Of a stretch of DNA of 64,000 nucleotides, positions 40,305-52,482 are shown one piece after another (position 1 is the stretch's first letter; every line of letters starts with the position of its first letter). A program made the translations under genes and the position numbers. The notes below the pieces were generated by a model. The model was not told the origin of the DNA. It saw only the letters and a program-made list of their open reading frames with translations, and made no database searches. The DNA lies in assembly GCF_013373865.1 (NCBI RefSeq), contig NC_050474.1:768001-832000 (forward strand). The letters run 5' to 3'. Source of the stretch: Monomorium pharaonis. Taxonomy: Eukaryota; Arthropoda; Insecta; Hymenoptera; Formicidae.

Positions 40305-43300
40305 CACATACATGATATGTGACAAAAATTCTGAAAAAATAAAGCATTGTCGCAGAAAGCTTCAGACAAAAGTTTTGTATATGGTTTTAAGAAAAACAAA
40401 TAATAGTAAAATTAATTCTTGGAAAAAAAACTTAAATATTAAAATTATTTATATATAAGAAGTAGAAAATTTAAAATTAAAATATTACAAAGTATCATGC
40501 ATAAACTGAAAATATGATAAGATGATATCAATTCCGATAAAATAATCAGTATTAAATTATAAGCTAAGTAACACAAAAAATAAATTATTTACGACTCAAA
40601 ATCCCAATAGAACAATATAGATTTTTTCTTATTAATTCTGTTGAATTTAAAAAAAAAAAAGGATTTCACTTAAACTAATTTTAAAATCAAAAAAGAAAAC
40701 CAACCTTATCTAAAAGAATCCTCTTATCTTCTCGTAATTTCAAAAGTTTCTCTCGATCCTTTGCCATCTGCACGTCGAGCGCTTTTAGTTGATCCTGTGC
40801 AGTTAGGAGGTCGTTCTTCAAGTTTCCCACAGTGACCGATTGCTCCTGGGAGACTTCCTCGATGCGTTTTAGTTCAATCTCCAGCTTTTCTTTTTCCTGC
40901 AACAGAGCATCAAGCGACTAAATGTGAGATTTTTAACGATTTAATAAGATTTAATAAGAGATGACGTTAATGGAAGAATACTGAAAATTAATTTTATGCT
41001 ATAAATTTATAAAATATCATAATTTTTGAGAAAACACAATTGACAGTAAAAATCCTTGCTAATGATGCACATTCATCGAAAATGTGCTTTTGATTTATAA
41101 CGATATATTATGTACAATGTATACAATAAATAAAATTATTAATCTATATAATATATTAGAGAGCTACAAACTGCGATAATCGATCACTTGCAAATGTAAG
41201 ATTTATCTTTGAAAAAAAGGAAAAAACGCCTTGTTTCCGAGACTGAATTTGAAGATGAAATAAACTCCCAATATCCTATCTCCGAACAATTAGTTTCATT
41301 GACTATTATATTAATAATACAGCTTTTATTCAGATTATATTATATTATATATTATATTATATTAGATCTAGAGCAGCTCTTTTATTTTTAATGAACACAG
41401 AATAAAAAAAATTGAACAATGAAAATTAAATAAGATTCATTCTATCATATGTCCATATGTCTATTTCTACAAATATATTACATTAACTTTAATCTTAATT
41501 TAATTTACTCTTTATTGTGTCCTAATTCTTAAATTAAAATTAATTTGTCATACATTAAAATGGATATTAATTTACTAAAAATAAAATTCACCTTTCTTGC
41601 GAATTCTAATTTTCTTAGAAAAGCCAATAGATTGCAAAATTGAAAATGTTGAAAAAAGTTGGAAATATGAAATCATCTAATTGAGAATTATCTAATCACA
41701 GAGCATTTTTTCACACATTTGTCTGCTTTTCATGAAATAATCTTTTTCATCAAACATAAATATAATATAAAATCGCTAATCGATTATAATTCTTCTAGTC
41801 TTAAAATGCTACTATGGATGAATTTTCACTTAGATGCTTCAAGTTTACAATTTTTTCATTATTAAAATTTTAAAATAATATTTAATAAAATTTTTAATAT
41901 ATTAATATAATGTCAGTTTAATAATTCTAATACCAATCTATAAAATATAAATATCTATAAAAAATTCTTAAATATGTAAATAAATTTTTGTTCAAAGTAG
42001 TATTAACGTAAGAAAAAATAGCGAGATTTTAAGATTAAAGAGAGCGCAGAAAATGAATTTTTCTGTAAAAACACGGCCTATTGCGTGTCGCCGTGTGGCG
42101 CATTCTCGCAGTAACATCATCCCCATAATTAGAAGCATGTCACTGAACTCCCATGTTCTGTATACGAGGATGACGCACCGAATATATGGAGATGCGTATG
42201 TCGGCATCGCTGTAGGTTCGGTTATAGAATTTTCCTCCATCACGATACCGAACGTTTAATGCAAATTGCATTTAATAAATTTCTCGTTAAAACCTTTTGT
42301 TTATAAAAAAGAGTTTCAGATCTCAATGAATCAAAATTAGACAAAAATAGCTGAAGCAAGCCTAAACATGCAAAATACAATTCTACGATTGATCGAACGA
42401 TCGTACCGATCTGACGGCGTCACGGCTGCGTGTCATCTCCGCGAGCTGCGACTTCTCGCAATGCAATTCACCGTTCAGCCTGCCGACTCGATCGTTTTCG
42501 GCGAGCAGCAATCGGCGCAGGAACTCGATTTGCAGGTGCAGGTGTTCCACCTGTTGCTCCAGCTGCGAGATCTCGGCGCGTCTGCGTCGCCACGCGTTCA
42601 ACACCAGCACGCGGCACACTACGTTCGCCGCCTTAATCGTCGGATCCTCTATTAAACCGGTGGCCTCACCTAGAGATGTGCAATTTACAAAATTATGCAT
42701 CGCGACTGTGATCTTCCTTAAGAGTCGCAGCAAATATGATGACGCATTGCGCTCTGTATCTTGTATTTTAAATACTATGCGAAATTTCATATCATAAATG
42801 CAATTTTTTATATGTTATTTTATGTCGCAAACAAAATTTTGAATTACGTATACTTTTTTATGACATCAAAATTATACTATCAGTTTTTTATTGTAGTTGA
42901 TGAACCACTTGTATGGCACACATCTAAAAAGGTTTTAGATCTAAATTATTTTATTATTTCATTACAAAATATTTAAAAATTAATAATTAATATAACATTC
43001 CAAGTTATTTCTCTATAATATAATAATTATAAACGAAATCAAAGTTTTACTTTTAGTTTTTATTTAAGAAATACCATCTAAAGACAAAGTGAGGCATAGT
43101 AGATTGGTGACTCTCATCTATATATAAAAGTTAAATTAAAAGAAAATATTAAATTATCTATAAACATATACAAATATTTTACAATGTACAAAAATGGTAT
43201 ATATTTCTTTCATGTTTTGCCACAAATAAAAACTCGGCCATAGTACTTATAAGTTTATAAATTTTTTCTTTACTCTACATTATATTAAATTTCACATTTT

Positions 43301-46058
43301 ACAAAATTTTCACAAATTAATAAAGACGAACAAAGTTCTCCAACAAACTAGTCAAATCATGTCTAGCGTTAAAAATAAGGATTCAATAGTTGAAATCAAA
43401 TGTGTATTCGTAAATTTAATAACGTGAATGTAAAAATAGTTTTATTTATATTATATATTTTATTATTTATATGATTTATTTTTTATATTGCTAGTTTTCT
43501 ATATAAATATTTAATAAATAAATACTTGATTGCATTTGCACGATTTTGCAATTAAAAATTCAGTTGTATATCGCACTGCGATTTAAGAAAAGACAAATCA
43601 CTCCAGCGATAAATCGCAATATCACATTTTAAGTTCTCACCTTGCTCGGACTCCGAGGACGGCGTAGCATCCGTCCAGGATCTACCGCTGCAGTAGACGC
43701 TATTGGCGTTCGCCAAGTTGTCCTTGGTTCTGTCAGCGATTTCGTCAGGGCGACTGGCAGAGGAATCGCTTTCTGATCTGAATGAAACATGTTCTTCAAT
43801 TAGACCGCAATTTTATAATTGGATTATTTTAATATTCATGAAATAATTTGTATCCTTTTAACATACATCTGAATCTGAAGTGATTAAAGTTTTAACCCTG
43901 GAATAATACTAGGTAAATTTTCATCCAAATTGGCCAAATTATTTAGTACAGTTCTTTATTATAAATTTAAACTTTGTTATTATAAATTTAAAATAACATT
44001 TAGCAGAATTGTCAAATGCGCATCACTAAAATTTATTTTTTAGAAGTGAAAGTAGAATACGACCTTCCATTTACATTTTGCATAATAACTTTATTAATAA
44101 TCCATATTTTAAATAAAAACGTTGTTTGTGTGTACATGACTAGCATTTCCAAAAGAAACTAAGTTTCACACAGATCTTAGAAATTTAACAAATTTTATGT
44201 ATGTAACAATATTAATATATTAGGAATGAATATCTGTCGTTTATTCATTCCTAATCAATTATCTGTGTCTCACTGATCTTAATCAAGTATCTATATAGAG
44301 AAATTGAGTTTAAAACCATCATCAATATTTCTCTAAGGACTCCTCAAAAAATATTTCACGAAGATCTCTATCGTAAATTTAATATTACATATTTTTGAAG
44401 AATCCGGCTTACTTGAGATCGCCGATATCAGGATCAGCGACAGGCAGAGATAAGTCCATCATGGACAGACTCTTCTTGCAACGAGGAGTGCCAATGGTCG
44501 AAAGGAAACCGGGCGGGCATCGGTCGGAGCAATTCTTAGAAATCGACGTCGGAGTCCTGTGGCCGGTTCTAGTCACCGACAATCCGACCGCGAGTCTGTA
44601 GGGTTGCCTCCTGGACACACGATGATCGATGCACCGATACGGGTTCGAGCGCGGATGGCATTTTACGGGCACGGGGGCGCACGGTAGTCTACGTTGCACG
44701 CATCGGGGCAGCTTGGTTTCCACTTTGGTGGTAGCCGCGAGTCGCGGACCCGGATTTCGTTTCGATAAAGTAATCGTTTCTGGCATGTTTGCTTGTTACG
44801 ATTTGCGCATAAGACTGTCTTCGAGACTGCAATCGAGATTGTTTGTGTACGCCTCTCGTCCTCGTCATGGGGACGAAACATGGATGCTGCTGAGAACAAA
44901 TGACTGAGTGGATGAATTGAATCATAGGTCATAGGGTGTGATATTTTAGATGAAGATTTTTACGTAACTTATCAAAGAAATGTTTTCGAGACTAAAACTG
45001 CGTTTGGGAAGAGCGCTATTACATTATTTTATCTTTATCATTTTACCTTTTCATTAGAAACAAAAATAAAATATGAAGAATAACGCAATAATGTTGATGA
45101 ATACGACGTATTCATTACGTTGTGGTATCAACCTAAAAAGACATATTGTACATAAAAAAAATGTTATAGCAATTTCGACTGCAGTGAGTTTAAATCCAAC
45201 TTGGTGTGGCCTAAGACATATTGAAATCATTATTTTTAATTAAAACCTAAAAAACATGCGATATCATTAATCCACTTCAAATTCGATTCAAACCAATGCA
45301 GTCAAAAAAAATTGTCAAAACAAAATCTGATACAATCTATTTTAAACGAATAGCGAATATTCTAATATTTTAATTTGCAATTTTTCTTTCAGTGATAAAT
45401 TTCGTTTTAAAAATTAACACTACCTTAGTTATATAACAGTTTAATAGTTTAAATTATAGTTTAGCTTTTTTTAATAGTTTTAAAATAACAGAAATAAAAG
45501 TTTAAGCAATAAACTTGATAATTTATTATTTAAAAATATTTTTATAGTTCCTTCCGCTCTTACCATTTACTATAATATTGTAATTTTTACTATAATTTTG
45601 TCTCCATGTATTATTTCATATATAAAAATTTACAAATTAAAGATATATTTAATGATCCATGTTATGGTCTATTTGTTATATAGAGGAATTTAATTTCAAA
45701 AAATTATAAGATTTTAATTTTTTATAGAAATCCATGTAGCACAAAAATTGCAGTTACATTGATGTTGCAACAAGGGTGCAAAATTGCAGCAATATTGCTA
45801 CAATGTAATTGCAATTTTTATGCTATGTGGGAAATAATGCTTGTCAGTCATTTTTAATTTAATTTAATTTAAACTTACCTAAATTTAATAAATTTTAAGT
45901 TAGTTTTTATTCTGCAACTTTTATCTTAGTTAAATTAATTTTATAAGAGCCATTAATTTTGTAATAATTTAGTTTAAAAAAATATTAATTTACCAAACTT
46001 ACCCGACTTCAACTTTAATTTCCAAAGCAGACGGTAGCTCTATTGGATCTACTTCCAT
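37539..46058 (-). CDS. Coiled-coil protein of unknown family, eight exons
   Basis: Minus-strand exons: 46058-46003, 44688-44413, 43777-43641, 42669-42407, 40917-40705, 38317-38175, 37952-37788, 37695-37539. All phases agree, giving about 469 residues. The N-terminal third is Ser/Arg/Cys-rich (RRQPYRLAVGLSVTRTGHR) and low in structure. From NAWRRRRAEISQLEQQVEHL onward almost everything is coiled coil (QEKEKLEIELKRIEEV, KLLKLREDKRILLDKV, RLEKRLKASEGNAKTL, LESQLADREVELRRVEME). The C-terminus is a short hydrophobic/proline tail (RTFTFLSSATLPLPP). Coiled-coil proteins of this kind often act as scaffolds or motor adaptors; no specific role is seen. The weak point is the start: either the first exon (MEVDPIEL...) joined to a poor acceptor at 44689, or the ATG at 44786, which has good insect start context (CAAACATG) and would give 483 residues. 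An alternative 3' exon is listed separately. Head-to-head with dorsal. Confidence 0.78.
39200..39950. promoter_or_regulatory. Candidate intronic enhancer with four AP-1-type sites
   Basis: Inside the large intron between exons 40917-40705 and 38317-38175 lies a GC-richer island. It contains four exact TGA(C/G)TCA words: 39265-39271, 39292-39298, 39700-39706 and 39822-39828. This 7-mer is the binding site of bZIP dimers such as Jun/Fos. I counted only about three more in the rest of the window, close to the chance rate of one per 8 kb, so the clustering is marked. An overlapping + strand frame (39627-39818) has no recognisable domain. Confidence 0.5.
40270..40304. repeat. (CA)n microsatellite
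   Basis: An interrupted CA run in the same intron as the AP-1 cluster. Confidence 0.9.
44220..44254. repeat. Small perfect hairpin, 13-bp stem
   Basis: TTAGGAATGAATA and TATTCATTCCTAA flank a 9-nt loop, within an intron of the coiled-coil gene. No further structure. Confidence 0.7.
45733..45830. repeat. Fold-back element of about 100 bp in first intron of coiled-coil gene
   Basis: The left arm (CATGTAGCACAAAAATTGCA...) pairs with the right arm (...TGCAATTTTTATGCTATGTG) with few mismatches. The centre repeats the words TTGCA and AATATTGC. No target duplication is clear and there is no reading frame. Probably a copy of a small dispersed MITE family; a genome search would decide. Confidence 0.65.
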
Positions 46059-46900
46059 TATAAATTTTTGATTATTGTTCTTAAAATTAATTTATTCATT
46101 TTTTACATACAATATTGTATTTAAAACCTTAACCTTAAATACAATTGCAAAATCTGCTTAAGCAATGACATTTTGGATCTCGAAAATTAATCTCTTTCAT
46201 TCGATAAACAGTTTCATCCAGCGTTAGTAAACAGTACAAATTTTCATATCCCTTGAGGCATCTTTATCTTTCTTCATCTTTTTCTAATTCTTGGAAATCT
46301 TGAAAAAAATAAAAAGCAAGTTAAATCGAAAAGGAACAGCACAGTGAGCACTTCTGGGGGATACGGTCTCTTGGCGCGCGCGCGCTGAACTTCTTGCTCG
46401 CTTGCTCCAACTGCGTACGTAGTTGAGTAGTTCGTCGTCGGTCGGTCAGTCAGGCTGAGTCAATTGTAGGTGCCGTCCGATCGCATCGGTCGCTCTCACG
46501 TCACGGACGGCCGCGGAGCGACGGAGGCGCGGAGTCGGCGGAGTACGAAGACGAAGCGCGCAGTTAACGAGTTAACAACGCGCGCGCGAGGCCAAGGTAG
46601 GCAGGCGGACGGAGTGGCAGAAAGCAGCGATCTACCAGCGATCGCGCCGCGACGGAAGTACGAGCGCACGACGATTCCGCAGTAGTCGAACGAAACGCAT
46701 TCCGTCTCTAACTATTTTTCTCCCGACCCGTGGTCTCGCGATTCACGGGAAGGAAAAACGGGGCTGCCTTCTCGTCGGGGACTCACCGTCGTTAATTCGT
46801 CGTCGACGGGAACAACACGTCGGGGACGCTCGGCGACGTGAGAGCACACAGCAGCGCTAGCAATCTCGAAGAGTATATAGCATGTTGATCCGTGTAGCAG
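46059..46900. promoter_or_regulatory. Shared CpG-rich promoter region of dorsal and the coiled-coil gene
   Basis: The two genes are divergent with their coding starts 1.6 kb apart. The block 46350-46900 is the most CpG-rich DNA on this side of the window. A GGTCAGTCAGG initiator-like word (TCAGT at 46446-46450) is followed at 46456-46462 by TGAGTCA, an AP-1-type site. Possible leader donors for dorsal include AAG|GTAGGC (about 46596) and GAC|GTGAGA (about 46839). The exact transcription starts are not determined. Confidence 0.6.
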
Positions 46901-46947
46901 GCAAGTCTTTCCGTCTCCGTCTCTCCTTTGCTCTCAGTTGACTCGCG

Positions 46948-46949
<2 letters not shown>

Positions 46950-47030
<81 letters not shown>
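46950..47030. repeat. (CT)n microsatellite, about 40 units
   Basis: An uninterrupted CT run of about 80 bp, continuing into CGCT/CTTT variants, just downstream of the CpG-rich block, probably in the first intron or leader of dorsal. On the other strand it is a long GAGAG tract, the word bound by GAGA factor in flies. Confidence 0.95.
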
Positions 47031-47032
<2 letters not shown>

Positions 47033-47641
47033 CTCGCTCGCTCGCTCTTTCTTTCTCTCTCTATCTCTCGCTCCTTCTATCTCCCGTTCCCGTCACATTG
47101 TCCTACGATAGTTTAATTATAGATACGCGGCCTGTACAGGCCTAGGCTCGCCCAAAATAATGATTGGATCAGCGTTGCGTCCCTCTTCGCTCTCCTTTTT
47201 TTTCCCCCGGGACACTTGCGCGCAGTGTTTCTGGACATGCCCCATGCGAACGAGCGAGCGAACGGAGCGAACAGCTGTCGTTCCTGGGCCCCGAAACTCG
47301 TACGTGGAAATTGTTAGTTTATCTGCCCAGCATCTTGCCAATGCTGGCTCGAGTGACCTTGCTGCTCGAACACGGCAACCGTAGTATACAAATACAACAT
47401 GAAATATTGAAGTTGTATAGTGGGAGAGAGGGAATATGTTGGTCTAAACAAATTCTTTAAGGATATGTAAAATACGCGAATTCTCTCGATGCACACCTCG
47501 TTGCAAGATTTATCTAATCCAAGTATATGATAGAAGTATTGTACCTTTGTCACTGAAATATATATAGAAAAATTCAACACACTTTTTGTGACTATATATA
47601 ATACCACATGACTAATTTGTGTATTTATAATTACATTTCAG

Positions 47642-47677
47642 ATGGATAAAGATCTATATTGCATTAAAGATCCATAG
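47642..47677 (+). other. Upstream ORF of 11 codons in the dorsal leader
   Basis: The leader exon begins at 47642 directly after a TTTCAG acceptor, and its first three bases are an ATG. The frame reads MDKDLYCIKDP and stops with TAG at 47675-47677, two bases before the dorsal ATG at 47680. Such uORFs usually lower translation of the main frame; with so short a gap, reinitiation is unlikely and the main start would rely on leaky scanning. If another acceptor is used the uORF could be absent or extended. Confidence 0.6.
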
Positions 47678-47679
47678 TC

Positions 47680-49951
47680 ATGGAACAATACAATGGTATA
47701 AGTGATGGAGATATTAATATAAGTGATATCAGTAAGTATCTCAAGCACTTTTGTACAAATATCTCTCTACTTAGAGCAATGTAGTTTGAAACTACCTTGG
47801 TTGTAGATCGTATTAATTGTAAGTCGAATAACAATATACAGCTGGATTGGAAAAATTACTTTGTAATAGATATTGCCATAAGTTATTGATTGTAGAAAGT
47901 AACACACTACTTACAGTTATACTTTTTCTAAACTAAAATTATCATAAATTAAAAGCTCATTTTAAAACGTAAAGTATGAACTTGATTAGTGTTATGATAG
48001 CTATTTTTGAAAATAATTTATTACTTCATTCTTTGTGTGCTGAATGCAGATCATATGTTAACGAGTAAGTGTGAAATATATGCAAAATAGTAATAAAAGT
48101 AATTATTCAAATTATCTATCAAACTATCAAATTAATTATTAATTACCAAAAAAAAAAAAACAATTAAGTTAAGTAAAAAAAAAAAAAAGAAATTAGAGTT
48201 ACCGAAAATCACCAATACTGATATAGGCCTCTTAAAGCAACACTTTTAGAAACTAAACATTGCACTTTATTGATAATGATAAAAACAAATTCTGATTAGT
48301 TTTATATAAAATCTGCTAAAGATGAATTTTATTATACATAATTTTATAATTCTAAATATTATATTAATAAATATAAAGTAAATTTTTCTTAAGAAAGTTA
48401 TTATTTTATATAACAGTATTCTATTTGTATGAAATATAAATGCTGTTCGACTTTACGATCAATTTAATTTACGATTGAAATCTTAGAACCATAAACTGTA
48501 AGTGGAGGAATACCTGTACTTAGTATAACTTCTTTAATGAATACACTATTTTCAGTCGACGTCATTCAAACCACTGATCCTGATTCTATGGCCACCATAG
48601 CAATGGACAGCGAACATGGTCAACCATACGTTGAGATACTAGAACAGCCAGCTAGTAAAGCACTACGGTTTCGCTATGAATGCGAGGGCAGATCGGCTGG
48701 TAGTATACCTGGTGTCAACAGTATACCAGAGAACAAAACATTTCCTAGCATACGAGTAAGTTATCCTATGATTCTTTAACAACGTTTACTATAAAAATAA
48801 CGTAAAGTTAAGAAGTACGAAAAGATTTTCTTCTTTATCCCAGAAAATCGTGAATTTTCGAGAGATTTTATTGATGCTCAAAGAAATTTTGGAAATTTAT
48901 TTTTAAATTTAAATTCTATTTTTTTAATAAAATCCTCTTTTTGACAAAATTGTTTCTTTAATTTTTTTTAAATAATGTAAACTCAATCAATTAGAAATAA
49001 ACGTGACATATATCTACGTATGAACATGTATATTTTCATGTGACTCATCACTGATTTTCTTTTAAAAATAATGTATTATCACCAATAAAACACAATACAT
49101 TATTATAAATTGATGTTATGTGTTTAATCACGCTTCGAAATTTTTATTTTTTATGAACCAGATCTGTGTAATATGGAAAAATTGTTATATCATCTCTCTC
49201 TCGCTTAATATTTTCGTTTTTTAAATTTAATATTTAAAATTTAAATAACTCTTATTATTGTAACTGCGTGATTAAGAAACAATAAAAGATAATATTTAAT
49301 AAATTTTAAAAGATTAAACATTTTTCTAATCTTACCTGATAAAATTAAAATAAAATTTCTGAAAAATTTTTTTAAGTAGAAAATTTTCTTACAAAATTTT
49401 AGTAAACACCCTGTAAAGATTTATTCTCTTTTCTTATTTCTATATACTTACAATATTTCTGCAGATTATGGGTTATAAGGGTCGCGCTATGGTGGTTGTA
49501 TCCTGCGTAACAAAGGATTCCCCGTACAGACCTCACCCGCACAATCTTGTTGGCAAAGAAGCATGCAAGCAAGGTGTTTGCACGGTGGAAGTTCCATCGG
49601 GAAACATGGTCGTTACTTTCTCAAATTTGGGCATTCAGTGTGTGAAAAAGAAGGATATCGAAGAAGCTCTTAGAGTGCGTCAGGAGTTACGAGTAGATCC
49701 CTATCGAAGTATGTGTTTTTTCTTATATTAATTTTTATTAATTTAGATGAGCTAAGTTACAAAAGTTTGAATTATTACAGCTGGTTTTGATCATAAAAGA
49801 CATCCAAGTAACATAGATCTTAACGCGGTAAGATTATGTTTCCAAGTTTTCCTGGAAGGATCGCAAAAAGGAAAATTTAATAAGCCATTAGCGCCGATTG
49901 TGTCCGATCCTATTTATGATAAAAGTATGTAACGTTATGTGTTATTTTAAA

Positions 49952-50014
<63 letters not shown>

Positions 50015-52482
50015 CATATGTTTAGAGAAAAATTCCTACTTGATATATATGCTGTTTCAGAGGCAATGTCAGATCTTGTGATTTGCAAACTGAGCCATTG
50101 CAGCGCATCGGTTGCTGGCAGCATGGACATGATCTTGCTCTGTGAAAAAGTCGCAAAAGAAGATATACAAGTGAGATTTTTTGAGGAGAGAGACGGGCAA
50201 TTAGTCTGGGAAGGTTACGGCGATTTTCAACCGTCGCATGTACATAAACAAGTAAGTTAACAGTAGCACTCGCATACTTAATTGAATTATACATTGTTAT
50301 AGTTACAATACAATTGTAAAGAATAGAATTTGTCAAAATGTGTACTATCAAAAAAAAAAAATTAATTTTTAAAAAATTTATCTTTTATCTTTGAAAAGGA
50401 TTTTTTGAGGATTTTATTATGAATTTAAATTTAAATTATATCTTTTTGTTTGTGAAAAAAAGATGGTTTTTTTAATCGTTTTTTCTTAACAAAATGACAA
50501 AATCAGTTAGCAATAAATATAGCATACATATCCACGTACATTTTCATATAAATCGTAAATTTTTATTTAAAAAAAATTAATGTAATACATTATTCTGAAT
50601 TAGTGTTGTATGTTAAATTTTTCTGAATAATTTTGGTAAGCTAAATTTATATATTACGAATAGATTATATTTAATTCATATTATTTCTTTTTGATGTTCT
50701 TTCTCAAATTTGTGATTGATTAACAAGCGTTAAAAATTATAATAAAATGAATTTATTTTAAAAGCTGCATTTAAAAAATGCTTTAACCTTTCGTGAAAAA
50801 TTTGAATAAAATTCTTGGGACATTCGGGAATTTTCAAGAATTTTTTTTTATATAATTTGATAAAATATTTGTATTTGTATTGTCTGTCTTTTTTTTTGTA
50901 GACGGCAATAGCATTTAGAACGCCCAGTTATCGTACGCAGCAAGTTGAACAGCCGGTGCAAGTATACATCCAACTTAGAAGGCCGTCGGATGGTGCTACG
51001 AGCGAACCGCTACCGTTTCAGATGTTACCGCTAGGTACAGGTAGGCCTGCTTTCTGGTCTTTACGGAAAGCATTTGCCAAGAAGAAGGCAGATTACAGTA
51101 AAATCTTGTCTACAGAGATCAACGTAACTCCTAAATTTTCTCATAATATCGACGAATTCAACAATAATAATCTGGACGTAAAAAAACCGAATAAGATCTC
51201 CGCATTGCGCGCTTTAAATGATTTGTATAACGTAAGAAACCACATAGATCTATGCAATGGCGATTTAAAAGCGTTAATAAATTCCGCACAAAACGTAGAT
51301 CAATCCGCGAAAAGGTCCGCTTTGGATTATGAAAATAACGAAGTAACGGGACGATTAATCTTAGGAAAAAATATGGAAAATAATAAAGAAATTAGCAAAT
51401 TGTATACTGCTCTTGGCAGTAATAATGTAGAGAATAGTGCATTTACTGCTGATTGTAGGGAAGGAATTATCGATGCTGTTCTTTATGCGAAATCCGACGC
51501 ACATGAGGACAGCACATCCGCGACTAGAAATATGGATAATTCGCAGAATAGATCAGACTGGTTTGATTATTCCGAAATAGGCAAATGGGTACAGAAAGGA
51601 CAAGAAGCGTGCCTTAAAGAAAAGGATAATGAGACTGAGATTAAAAACGAAGCGAACGGTGGTAACAGTAAATCATTTAATGAATTTTTGTCGCAAGTGA
51701 CCGAGCTCGATCAAATTTATGCCGATACACATAACAAGTTGGTCCAAGCTGCCACGGAGACAAACATGAATCCACAAATGATGGACGTTGATATCTGCGA
51801 CAATCAGACATATACTAGTTTACAAATGGCCATGAAAAATCCTATAGAGTTGTTCGATATTACTGATGACAGAAAGTACGAGGACGTGGCCGTTCCGCAA
51901 CAAGATGCGGAGGTACCAATTGCGTCTCCGACATTGACGGTTAAGAGAGATGTAACGCACGAAGAAGCAGAAGAGAGATTGCCACCTTTGCCACCGAAGC
52001 GAATACGTAAAATGCCGTCAATGCCTCTTTTGTCGCATCCAGTATCCACTCAAACGCTCACCACTGAAGCACCAAATAAAAATTTACCGTCCTTACCCGA
52101 TACCTTATCGAAACACGCGAGACAAGGGCTGTTTTCTAAATTGTTTGCTAAGAAGAATAAAAAGGAAAAATGCTCGGAATCAGATCTAAATAGGGATAGC
52201 GATCCGTCGTTGAATACCTCATACTTATTGAAGAGCGCTATACAAGATGCTACACACTCACAAATTCCACGTCCCAGTATGACAAGCGTTACGAGTATTA
52301 AATCTTTCAAGTTAGATGACGACGAAACACCATCGTACGGTGTAGACTTGACTGAAGCCGAGCACTATGCTTTGTATACTACTATGGCACCACGCGCGAC
52401 TGCCTCAGAATTTGACGAGATGTCTTTTTATTATAGTCTAGTCGAAGGTGGAAAAATACTGACAGAAGCGAAAGAAACCTAA
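47680..52482 (+). CDS. dl: Dorsal, long isoform (Dorsal-B/Dif-like), 6 coding exons
   Basis: This form shares exons 47680-47731, 48556-48755, 49465-49708, 49781-49924 and 50061-50251, then reads through exon 6 (50902-52482) without using the internal donor; 803 residues. After the Rel domain the 480-residue extension starts with basic [19 protein letters not shown], continues Asn/Asp/Ser-rich, and carries a proline patch ([17 protein letters not shown]). A second basic stretch [14 protein letters not shown] follows, then a conserved-looking C-terminal block ([20 protein letters not shown] to [11 protein letters not shown]). It lacks the RRKRQK signal and the acidic tail of the short form. Fly Dorsal-B and Dif have comparable alternative tails (family knowledge; the exact homology is inference). 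A candidate AATAAA lies at 53817-53822. Confidence 0.88.

Noticed and set aside
44663..44932. Minus-strand frame MTYDSIHPLSHLF...
   Set aside because: It overlaps the coiled-coil gene's exon in a different frame; only the other frame connects in phase to the next exons.
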